Assembly: GCA_963726435.1 (NCBI GenBank)
Contig: CAVSCJ010000005.1
Span: 1-64,000 of the forward strand
Length of the DNA: 64,000 nt
Direction: 5' to 3'
Source of the DNA: PALSA-660 sp963726435
Lineage (GTDB): Bacteria > Actinomycetota > Coriobacteriia > Anaerosomatales > PALSA-660
In this document: positions 1-11,944 of the stretch, one piece after another
How the letters are laid out: each line of letters starts with the position of its first letter
How positions within the stretch are numbered: position 1 is the stretch's first letter
The notes under the pieces: generated by a model
The model's input: the letters and a program-made list of their open reading frames with translations, nothing else
The model's database searches: none
Told to the model about the DNA's origin: nothing
Made by a program: the position numbers and the translations under genes

Positions 1-8
1 AAAAAGCC

Positions 9-124
9 TCTTGGCAATGACCTACTCTCCCGGGAGGTCGCCCTCCAAGTACCATCGGCGCTGACGGCCTTAACGACCGGGTTCGGGATGAGACCGGGTG
101 TACCAACGTCGCTCAAATCACCAA
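9..124 (-). rRNA. rrf: 5S ribosomal RNA
   Basis: The reverse complement has the typical 5S layout: the conserved CCGAACCCGG-type loop in the middle and a closing stem between the two ends. It is the last gene of the rRNA operon, about 140 bases after the 23S. The ends are estimated from the pairing of the terminal stem. The spacer between 5S and 23S (about 125-264) holds no gene. Confidence 0.9.
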
Positions 125-264
125 GAGACTTTTTTTACAAGTCTAGGTGGGAAGGGTGCCAAGATGGGGGTAGGAGGCAAGGCCTAATCCCGTCAAGAGG
201 AATCCAAATCCCCATTTTTATCGAATAGTATGATGTATTCTAAGAAGTACCGAGTTCTCCGTAC

Positions 265-3236
<2,972 letters not shown>

Positions 3237-3558
3237 CGTGATGCGGAGAATTCGATACTTCTTATTACTTTGGCTTTTGTTTTGGATGTTGCCTACATCA
3301 TACTATTCAGTTTTTAAAGTTCAGTGGACTTTCGCCCTACGGGCCTGTCCGCGCCGTTCGCTGGCGCATGGTGATCCTCACCATGAAGGTCAGGAGCACC
3401 AGGCACAAGCCAACTTATTCTTTTGTCCAGACACACGGCGACCCGGCTTACCGCCGGGTCGATGAAGACGCACCTTGCGGTGTTGCCTGTTATCAGCCTT
3501 TAGACTGTTTGTCGATCTTCTTTCGTACCAACCTCTCCATTCGGTCCACTGTGCTCAG
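3237..3558 (-). other. 23S to tRNA-Ala transcribed spacer
   Basis: This is about 320 bases of internal transcribed spacer between tRNA-Ala and the 23S gene. I see no gene in it. It contains short AT-rich stretches and a GC-rich segment that could form RNA-processing stems. Confidence 0.6.
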
Positions 3559-3631
3559 TGGAGATGAGGGGATTCGAACCCCTGGCCTCCGCCGTGCAAA
3601 GGCGGCGCTCTCCCAGCTAAGCTACATCCCC
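3559..3631 (-). tRNA. tRNA-Ala (anticodon TGC)
   Basis: The reverse complement folds into a full cloverleaf: acceptor GGGGATG/CATCTCC, D-arm, anticodon stem CCGCC/GGCGG with loop TTTGCAC, and T-arm with GGTTCGAATCC. The anticodon is TGC. The 3' CCA is not encoded. It lies in the 16S-23S spacer, the usual place for this tRNA. Confidence 0.95.
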
Positions 3632-3681
3632 AGAAACTTGGGGCGCCTCTTCCGAGGAAGATACCCTCAGGAGGGCACAGG

Positions 3682-3755
3682 TGGGCCTTTCAGGGATCGA
3701 ACCTGAGACCTCGCCCTTATCAGAGGCGCGCTCTAACCAGCTGAGCTAAAGGCCC
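3682..3755 (-). tRNA. tRNA-Ile (anticodon GAT)
   Basis: The reverse complement forms a cloverleaf with acceptor GGGCCTT/AAGGCCC, an anticodon loop CTGATAA (anticodon GAT) and a T-loop GGTTCGATCCC. The 3' CCA is not encoded. It is the first tRNA after the 16S gene, giving the common order 16S, tRNA-Ile, tRNA-Ala, 23S, 5S. Confidence 0.95.
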
Positions 3756-3885
3756 GGGCACCTTAATAACTGAGGAGTGATAGGAAGACTTACTTCTTCG
3801 TTTGTCGCCTCACCACCGCAGTGAGGCTCGGTTAGCTTTGGAGAATAGAGGTTCTGCCCTCAGGCAGTTCCTCAGATACTCCGTA

Positions 3886-5389
<1,504 letters not shown>

Positions 5390-5502
5390 TTTTTATCACC
5401 ATTTCTGGTGTTAAAGTTCATTGTTTGCGGTTGGAATTCAAACGATTGGCTTGTCTTCTTACCACTCTTCAGTTGTTAAGGTGCTTGTCCCAAGAGGCGA
5501 GG
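5390..5502 (-). other. rRNA operon leader
   Basis: This is the transcribed leader between the promoter nearest the operon and the 16S 5' end. It contains a small hairpin close to 16S (CACCA near 5,398 pairs with TGGTG near 5,406), probably part of rRNA processing. No gene is seen. Confidence 0.5.
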
Positions 5503-5531
5503 ATTTTACACCCGCCAGCGCCGCCTGTCAA
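5503..5531 (-). promoter_or_regulatory. rRNA promoter P4 (nearest 16S)
   Basis: On the minus strand a perfect -35 TTGACA (5,526-5,531) is followed after 17 bases by TAAAAT (5,503-5,508). It lies about 115 bases before the 16S gene and is one of four similar promoters. Confidence 0.75.
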
Positions 5532-5732
5532 GGCTTTTTGCCCTCACCAGTTTTTCCGGTTTCAGGCGAAAAATTACCGACGCCTCCCTTTGAGCTTCTT
5601 TGTGATTTCTCACCGCTTGCTCGCCGGTCTGCATCGGCCTCTCGTTGCGGCTTCCTTGTGGGCTGGGCCTCAAGGATATTCCGTTGTTATCGATCAAATT
5701 TTCATTGGATCGTTCACTGCATTGGGAGTTTC

Positions 5733-5760
5733 ATTTTACCACTTCCAACCAGCTTGTCAA
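5733..5760 (-). promoter_or_regulatory. rRNA promoter P3
   Basis: On the minus strand TTGACA (5,755-5,760) is followed after 16 bases by TAAAAT (5,733-5,738). It is the second of four tandem promoters counted from the 16S gene. Confidence 0.75.
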
Positions 5761-5916
5761 GGGTATTTTCAAAACTCGTTTTACCGGATTTTCTTCGTTC
5801 TTTCTTTCCGGCTTTCCCTTGCAACGGACCTTCAGATTGCCCTGCTCAAGTACTTATTTTGTTGTGAGTGATCTGCTTTTTCAGCGAGATCGTTTCTGTT
5901 TTTCACAGCGGGCTGG

Positions 5917-5944
5917 ATTATACCGCGAGTGGCTTTCTTGTCAA
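5917..5944 (-). promoter_or_regulatory. rRNA promoter P2
   Basis: On the minus strand both hexamers are perfect: TTGACA (5,939-5,944) and TATAAT (5,917-5,922), 16 bases apart. The sequence just downstream (CCAGC, then CGCTGTG) nearly repeats that after P1, so the two probably arose by duplication. Confidence 0.85.
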
Positions 5945-6085
5945 GAGATTTCATCAAATCTCTTTTTTTCCTTTCTCACGGATGGGCGAGTGCCCACCTG
6001 GGCCTTTGGGGCCCTGCCTGCCTGCTGCTATTCTGTTTTTATGGATCGTCTTGCTCAGGGGATCTTCATTTTCAACAGCGGCTGG

Positions 6086-6113
6086 ATTATATCAAAGGCG
6101 CTGGTGGTGTCAA
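6086..6113 (-). promoter_or_regulatory. rRNA promoter P1 (farthest from 16S)
   Basis: On the minus strand TTGACA (6,108-6,113) and TATAAT (6,086-6,091) are both perfect, with a 16-base spacer. It is the outermost of the four promoters. The 5,390-6,306 stretch contains no convincing protein gene. Confidence 0.85.
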
Positions 6114-6294
6114 GGGTAAAAAGGGATGACTTCAAAGCAGTTTTCGGTTTACTTTACTGGCAGCAATCCATTTGGAAAACGACCGGCTATAAGTCTCCCT
6201 CAGGCACAAACCTTGCTCATATAAAACGGAACTAATTGTCTGGTTAAACCGTCTTCTCATCGAAAGCAATTGTTTGCAATTCCGCCTAAAAAGG

Positions 6295-6300
6295 TATAAT
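6295..6300 (+). promoter_or_regulatory. -10 box before the VanW-domain gene
   Basis: A perfect TATAAT ends seven bases before the ATG at 6,307. No strong -35 is seen, the best candidates being TTGCAA or GTTTGC at non-ideal spacing. The predicted transcript start falls on or beside the ATG, which suggests a leaderless message or a later true start. Confidence 0.5.
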
Positions 6301-6306
6301 TAAACC

Positions 6307-8194
6307 ATGCGTTCAATAACCATCTCTCAAACAAAAAGGCAGCCGGTGGTCGACCAGATTTTGATGGCCGGTTTGCTGGGTATTATCGGTTTCTTTGTGC
6401 TGGTTGGGCTTGCCTGGGTCGGCTTTCAAATTTCGTATGCCGGGCGCATTTATCCTGGTGTACGCATTGCCGGTGTGGATGTGGGCGGATTGACGCCTTC
6501 AGCCGCCGGGGCCAAACTGACCCAGTCATTCGATTTCCCGGCACACGGCCGCATCTTCCTGCAAGACGGCGACGCAGACCTGGAAGGCCACCCCTGGCGA
6601 GCTTGGGCTCTTTCTGGACCCCGAAGTCCTCGGCCAAGCAGGCCTATCAGCTTGGGCGGCAGGGCAACCTGGTCCGAAAACCTGACCACCCGGTGGACAA
6701 CAGCCGCAGCCCAATCGATCTGACGCCAGTGTTGGTGTTCGACCAGCGCATGGCCCAGGCTTACCTGGCACGCCTGGGTACCGTCGATCGACAAGCCGGT
6801 CATCGAAACCACCCTGGGACTTAATGGGATGGACGTGGCCGTGAAGGCCGGGCAGAAGGGCCGCCAGCTCGATATAACAGCTTCGCTCGACAAACTCTCC
6901 GCCCAGCTGCAATCGCTGCAGGACGGAGTGGTGGCGCTCGAAGTAGAAGAAACCCCGCCCCTGATCGGCGACGTGAGCGCTGAGGCCAACCTGGCCCGTG
7001 CTATCCTCAGCCAGCCGCTGAGCTTATCCTTGCCCGACGGCCAGCCCGATAAAGACAAGCTGGGGCCGTGGATCAATCGACCCGAAGACCCTGGCGGGGA
7101 TGCTGAACGTCGAACAGGTCAAAGCGCAGGACGGGGGCTTGACCTACCAGATCACGCTCAACACCATCCTGCTGCGCACTTATCTCAAAAACCTGGCGCC
7201 CAAACTGAGCACGGATGCCGCAAAACGCCCGCTTTACCTTCAATGATGACAGCCACAAGCTGGAAGTGATCCAGCATGCTGTCATCGGCCGGGTGCTGGA
7301 CGTGGAAGGCAGCATCCAGGCCATCCAGGAACAGGTACGCAAAGGCCAGCACAACATTGCCTTGAAGCTGACAATGACCAACCCACCCGCCAACGACCAG
7401 GCCACCGGCGAACAGTTGGGGATCACCCAATTGGTGCACGCTGAGACCTCCTATTTCTACGGGTCGAGCGCCGCCCGGGTGCAGAACATCAAGGCGGCGG
7501 CCTCCAGATTCCACGGCCTGCTCGTTCCGCCGAATTCGATCTTCTCGATGTCAGACGCTTTGGGTTCCATCACCTGGATAACGGTTACGCCGAAGCCCTG
7601 ATCATCGCCAACGGACGTACCATCCAGGGCGTGGGCGGCGGGGTGTGCCAGGTGAGCACCACCCTCTTCCGCGACGGTCTTCTTCTCAGGCTTCCCCATC
7701 GTGCAGCGCTACGCCCACGCTTACCGGGTCGGATACTACGAAAAAGTGGCCGGCAATCATATCAACGCCAAGCTGGCCGGGCTGGATGCCACCGTGTTCG
7801 TCCCACTGGTGGATTTCAAATTCAAGAACGACACCCCCTACTGGCTGTTGATGGAGACGTACGTCAATCCGGCCGCCAGCAGCATCACCTGGAAGTTTTA
7901 TTCCACCTCCGACGGCCGCAAGGTCGCCTGGGATACGCACCGGACCGATCAACATGGTGCGATGCACCGGACCCGATCTACAAGGAGAATCCGGACCTGC
8001 CGAAGGGCAAGATCGTGCAGACCGATTATTCTGCCGATGGCGCGGACGTGACCGTCACCCGCACTGTAACCCGCGACGGGAACGTATCATCCAGGACGAC
8101 ACGATCAAGACCCATTACGAACCCTGGGCAGCCGTATATCGAATACGGGCCGGGCACAGAGAACATACCAACCCCAGCGCCGAAAAACCAATAA
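6307..8194 (+). CDS. VanW-family cell-envelope protein (frameshifted)
   Basis: The reading passes through at least five frames but is coherent when joined. It starts with a short cytoplasmic tail and one membrane segment (about residues 20-43), then a stretch like the YoaR/peptidoglycan-binding domain that usually precedes VanW. The C-terminal half has the VanW hallmarks GRTIQGVGGGVCQVSTTL near 7,610-7,665 and PIVQRYAHAYRVGYYE near 7,695-7,745. Family proteins of about 600 residues like this sit outside the membrane; the exact role is unknown, although the name comes from vancomycin-resistance clusters. Breaks lie near 6,590, 6,720-6,830, 7,080, 7,210, 7,565, 7,670 and 7,950, several at short homopolymers. 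Sequencing error is likelier than decay because the protein text between breaks is well conserved. Confidence 0.75.
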
Positions 8195-8205
8195 GGATGG
8201 ACCTG

Positions 8206-8276
8206 GCGGCCAGAAAATGATGAACGCATCCTGTTGTAGGGGAATCGGTCAGGATCGTTCATCGTTTTCTGGCCGC
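8206..8276. terminator. Long stem-loop after the VanW-domain gene
   Basis: Arms 8,206-8,233 and 8,250-8,276 are complementary over about 27 bases, with one G-U-type mismatch and one bulged base around a 16-base loop. The stem begins 11 bases after the stop codon. It has AAAA on one arm and TTTT on the other but no T-run after it, so it may be a terminator, a processing stem or a small palindromic repeat. Confidence 0.5.
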
Positions 8277-8296
8277 GCATGACAATATTTCGACTG

Positions 8297-8305
8297 TGGT
8301 ACAAT
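8297..8305 (+). promoter_or_regulatory. Extended -10 promoter before the Trm112-like gene
   Basis: TACAAT at 8,300-8,305 is preceded by TGG, giving an extended -10 (TGnTACAAT) about 33 bases before the start codon. No good -35 was found. A GGAG ribosome-binding site follows six bases before the ATG. Confidence 0.4.
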
Positions 8306-8337
8306 AACAAGTTGAAATCCATTTTTTTGGAGCCACT

Positions 8338-8560
8338 ATGGTTAGCAAAGACCTGCTCGAAATTTTGCGCTGTCCCAATTGTGTACGTGAAAAAGACGGC
8401 CTGTTGGACCTGGTGCACGAAACCTGGTTGGTCTGCCGCGACTGCGGGCGCAAATATCCAATCGTAGAGGATATCCCGGTTATGCTGATCGACGAAGGCA
8501 GTAAATGGATGCAGACGGCAGTGGAAAAGACTGCCCGTACCGCCGCCGAGCATCAGTTAA
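8338..8560 (+). CDS. Trm112-like zinc-ribbon protein
   Basis: This small protein has a Trm112 fold signature: a CPNC motif near residue 12, a second CRDC near residue 36, then GRKYPIVEDIPVML. Trm112-like proteins of 60-75 residues bind zinc and often partner methyltransferases or stand alone in bacteria. The raw frame runs to 8,634 and would overlap the next gene. After residue 62 (near 8,530) a one-base shift gives an ending LPVPPPSIS and a stop at 8,560, which fits the usual family length and removes the overlap. I therefore infer an indel there. The start is supported by a GGAG site six bases upstream. Confidence 0.75.
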
Positions 8561-8603
8561 AAGGTCAGTATCATTTTTATGGCTCGAACACAAACCTAGA
8601 AAT

Positions 8604-10010
8604 ATGGCAAAACGCCGCGCACGATGGACTCTGACCCTTATTCTGGGCGGCTTGTTTATCATCGTTGCCATTACTGCCGCCATCGTTGCTTTTAACCTGG
8701 TCAGTAACATTGTCAAAAACCTGGAACATGCACTCCATTCCGGGCGCCCAGACTTACCCAGCCAACGGTCGTCAACGCCGAAGGCACACCTATTGCGCCC
8801 GGACGTGCCGCTCCAGACCGGCAGCGGGCCCGCCGCCCAACCCTGGGACGGCGCCAGCCGGGTCACCATCCTGATCATGGGCCTGGATTACAGCGACTGG
8901 AGAAAACAGACCGAGGGCTTTACCGAAGCCTCGCGCACCGATTCGATGATCCTGCTGACGGTCGACCCGCTCAGCAAGACCGCCGGGATGCTTTCGATCC
9001 CCGCGATATGTGGGTGAACATCCCGCAGGCTATCGGTTATTACAAGATCAACCAGGCCTACTACTTCGGCGAACTGTACAAGCTTCCCGGCGGCGGGCCC
9101 GGACTGGCCATCGATACGGTCCAAAAATTTATCGGGGTGCCGATCAATTACTACGCCCAGATCGACTTTTCAGCATTTTCAGATTTCATCGATGCCCTGG
9201 GCGGGATCGAGATCGACGTACCCGGATGAAATTACGGTTGGGGTGATGTTTAAGAGCGAAGTGACCCTCAAACCCGGCAAGCAGATTTTAAACGGAGAAG
9301 TTGCTCTGGCATACGCCCGGGCGCGCAAACCGACCTGGGCGATTTCGACCGGGCCGGTCGCCAGCAGCAGGTGATCATGGGCATCCGCGACCGTGTCCTG
9401 AAGCTGAACATGCTGCCGACCCTGATCGCCAAGCCCCATCCTTTACCAGCAGCTTGCAAACGGGATTAAAACCAACCTGACCCTCGACCAGGTCATCCAA
9501 TTGGCCGTCCTGGCAACTCAGATCAATCCCGACAACATCAAGAAAGGCCTCATTGGTCCCGAATGAGGTCAGCAATGCCACATCGCCGGACGGGTTGGAT
9601 ATTCTGGTGCCCTATCCCGATAAGATCCGCTTGTCCGACGACCAGGTTTTTACCACCGGGGGTCCGGTCGGCCCGGCCTCGCGTTGGGCAGGATCCCAAG
9701 GCCCTGGCAGACGCCGAAAAAGCCCGGGTGGCCGTTTTAAACGGCTCAAGCACCGGCGGAATTGCGGCCAAAACCAGCGCCTATCTTAAGGATCAGGGGC
9801 TGAACGTGACCAAGGAAGGTAACGCCGACCGGCTCTACACAGACACCACCATCGTCATCTACTCCGGCAAGCCCTATACTGCCGGCTTTCCTGGCGACTA
9901 TAATGAATGTGCCCAATGCCCGGGTCCTCAACCAGTATTCTCCGGATGCCGACACAGATATCGCCATTATGCTGGGTCAGGATTGGGCCCGCAAGAACCC
10001 CATGCCCTGA
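8604..10010 (+). CDS. LytR-CpsA-Psr (LCP) family protein with LytR_C domain (frameshifted)
   Basis: LCP enzymes transfer polymer chains from undecaprenyl carriers onto peptidoglycan. The protein starts with a basic tail and one membrane helix (residues about 9-31). The LCP domain follows with RTDSMILLTVDP, LSIPRDMWVNIP (restored), KINQAYYFGE and DFDRAGRQQQVI, containing the conserved Arg, Asp and Gln-type positions. The C-terminus has a LytR_C domain (VAVLNGSSTGGIAAKTS near 9,730-9,780) and ends KNPMP before TGA at 10,008-10,010. Breaks occur near 9,003 (CCCC where CCCCC is expected), 9,228, 9,330 (AAA for AAAA), 9,440, 9,570, 9,690 and 9,890. These homopolymer-linked indels look like sequencing errors. 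The ATG at 8,604 starts the run MAKRRARW. Confidence 0.8.
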
Positions 10011-10020
10011 GCAAAGCAAA

Positions 10021-10063
10021 GGATGTTAAAAAAGCCGGACGTTGTCCGGCTTTTTTAACATCC
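10021..10063. terminator. Bidirectional intrinsic terminator
   Basis: A perfect 20-base inverted repeat (10,021-10,040 and 10,044-10,063) surrounds a GTT loop. Each arm has a six-base A or T run beside a GC-rich core (GCCGGAC/GTCCGGC). It sits between converging genes, the LCP gene ending at 10,010 and the minus-strand gene ending at 10,075, so it should stop transcription from both sides. Confidence 0.9.
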
Positions 10064-10074
10064 AAATTTCCTAT

Positions 10075-11011
10075 TTACTGGCCAAAGGTGATTTTCCAGC
10101 CACCCGAAAAAGTGCTGCCACCCGCGCTGCAGGAAGGAATGCTCAGCCCTTGCGCAACCTGGCCGGCATCGCCGGCACGCACGCTGTAGGTCACATTCTG
10201 GGCCATGACAAAATCGGCATAACCCGGACCAATTTCAGGCATCAGTCCGGTATAAAACGTATTCTGATTGGAATCACCCCAGGTGACCAGGATACGCACC
10301 CCGGGAATGCCCTGTCCGGCACTGTTATCCACTTCCACCTGCAGCAACCCCGGGCGCAAAGCCGGGTCACAAACCTGCTGTTTATCCTTCTGGCTGAAGG
10401 GTGCCCCCAGGGTGGCAGTAGGTATGTCGGTGTAGCGCGGCGTGAAGGAGATTTGCGGGGTGAGGGTGATGGTGCGGGTTAGGGTGACCGTGGGGGTGAT
10501 GGTGGGGGTGAGGGATGGAATTGGGGTTGGTGTGCGCACAGCTTCGCCGGGGGCCAGGGTGGAGCTGGGAGAAACGGCCAGGGCGGTCAAATTCTGGGTG
10601 GGCAGGGGCGAAGGCGCCTGTGAGGGTGCAGGCAGGGGGCTGGGCGATGCAGGCCGGCGAGAGGCTGGCGGCCAGGGCGGCCAGGGCCAGCGCATCCTTG
10701 TCATCAGGATTGGCAGCCGCCAGGCGCTGGGCCAGGGCTGCCAGGCTCAATGGCCCGCTGTCATCTTTGAGCAGCAGCAGGCGCTGACGAGCCCGCGCCA
10801 GGTTGCTGTCGGCCTGGTAAGCCTGAGCAATCATCACCCGGTAGCGATCTTTATCCAGATTATTTAACGTACTGGGAGAGGCATCTACGTATTCAGTTGG
10901 GCTGATCAGGTAGGCGTAAATAAGGCCCAGGGCCAATCCGATGACGAACCCGGTCAGCAGGAACCAGGAACCGCCGCGGCTGCGGCGGCGCCGCTCTTGG
11001 CGCTCCTTCAT
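10075..11011 (-). CDS. Membrane-anchored protein with Thr/Pro linker and C-terminal beta domain (frameshifted)
   Basis: The start is a basic stretch (KERQERRRRSRGG) and one membrane helix (about residues 16-36), followed by a helical region (MIAQAYQADSNLARARQRL). A frameshift near 10,640 then leads into a Thr/Pro-rich linker (TPTITPTVTLTRTITLTP) and a C-terminal domain with GQGIPGVRILVTWGD that resembles a carboxypeptidase-regulatory/Ig-like fold. The N-terminal third is related to the next gene upstream, which overlaps it by ATGA. Thr/Pro linkers of this kind are common in Anaerolineae surface proteins. I do not recognise a function; an extracellular binding or structural role is a guess. 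Confidence 0.65.
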
Positions 11012-11403
11012 GGCGTCGCCGTGCCCAGAGCAGCGGGCTGGGTGGCAGGCTGGGTCAGCAGGGCCTGCGACAGGCGGGCCAATGATTCCACATCCTGATT
11101 GCTGTAATTCAGCTCGCGGGCGGTTAGAATGGCCTGCTGAGCCAGACGGGCGGGAGTCTCGGGGCCTAACGGCGCCAGGCGGCTGACTGCCATCGCCAGA
11201 TCACTGTTTGCCTGGTACGTTTCAGCCACCATCAGCACGTAATCGGTGCGGTAATCCTGGCGCAGGACCGGCAGGGCAGATGCACCCGGCTGGGTCGGGT
11301 TCAGCACCCAACCGTAATACAGCCCGGCTGCAATACCCACCAGGATAGCCAACAAGAAAAGGATCAGGCGCACGACACGCATTTTTTTATCCGAGAATTT
11401 CAC
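11008..11403 (-). CDS. Small membrane-anchored protein, paralogue of its downstream neighbour
   Basis: The 131-residue product has a basic N-terminus (KFSDKKMRVVR), one membrane helix (about residues 9-29) and a helical outer region with YVLMVAETYQANSDLAMAVSRL. The downstream gene has YRVMIAQAYQADSNLARARQRL at the same place, showing common origin. The stop and the next start share ATGA (11,008-11,011), so the two are translationally coupled. The start used here overlaps the end of the transposase fragment by 17 bases; the Met at residue 8 could be the true start. Function is unknown. Confidence 0.65.
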   Translation of the reverse strand: MKFSDKKMRVVRLILFLLAILVGIAAGLYYGWVLNPTQPGASALPVLRQDYRTDYVLMVAETYQANSDLAMAVSRLAPLGPETPARLAQQAILTARELNYSNQDVESLARLSQALLTQPATQPAALGTATP

Positions 11404-11940
11404 TAATATTACAGCGCAAGGTTAGTTGAAATAGGTTAGCAAGTCGAGCCAGCTTGGACTTGCGATGAGATAAATAAGCCTGATGGTTCCGCTTCTGGTA
11501 GTACTGCACTCGCTGTAAAGCGGCGGTGGCATCGAAAACAGGTTTCGGCAGTACGCTGGCCAACAAAAGGCGAACCTGATAGACGGTCAAAGCAGGCGCT
11601 TGTTTTTGAAAACGGACACGTAATCGGACCAAGAAATGATGAGCCAAAGCCACCAACAGCATATGATGATGCCAGCCGAGCCAGCTGCGCATTTCGTAGT
11701 GGTCGAAACCGACTTCGCCTTTGGCTTCTTCGAAAATGGTTTCGATCGGCCAACGCATCCCGCTGAGGCGAACAAACTCGACCAAGGGTGTTTCGGCGGG
11801 AGCATTGCTGAAGTAGAACTTGATATCGACGGATCATCCAGGTTGCGGCGGATGATCAGCCAGACTTCAGGTCCTGGCAAATTATTGCGCGATTCAATGA
11901 TGCGCAGAAAGCAAAGTCACAGACGATCGGGCCTTTACTG
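11387..11940 (-). mobile_element. IS701-like transposase, C-terminal fragment (frameshifted)
   Basis: Joined across two indels (near 11,825 and 11,911), the text reads KGPIVCDFAF, then LPGPEVWLIIRRNLDDP, then YFSNAPAETPLVEFVRLSG, then RWPIETIFEEAKGEVGFDHY and SWLGWHHHMLLVALAHHFL. This is the C-terminal half of an IS701/IS4-type DDE transposase, including the region of the catalytic glutamate. The N-terminal half and its DD residues are missing because the sequence switches to another genome at about 11,940. The stop at 11,387 overlaps the start of the neighbouring membrane-protein gene. I could not identify a terminal inverted repeat. Confidence 0.85.
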
Positions 11941-11944
11941 TGGT
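11934..11944. other. Junction between two unrelated sequences
   Basis: Left of this point, on the minus strand, the reading is transposase (KGPIVCDF). Right of it the reading is topA (FNTTSLM, then ANEGLTT). GC content, codon use and inferred taxonomy all change here. No insertion-sequence end, tRNA or repeat is visible at the point. Confidence 0.8.

Noticed and set aside
5421..6235. Several 60-200 codon frames on the plus strand upstream of the rRNA operon
   Set aside because: The text is Phe/Ser/Leu-rich low complexity, has no ribosome-binding site or family match, and the DNA is the promoter and leader region on the other strand.
11387..11944. True IS insertion into topA as an explanation of the junction
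   Set aside because: The boundary is inside the transposase gene, no IS end is present on the topA side, and the flanks have different composition and taxonomy.
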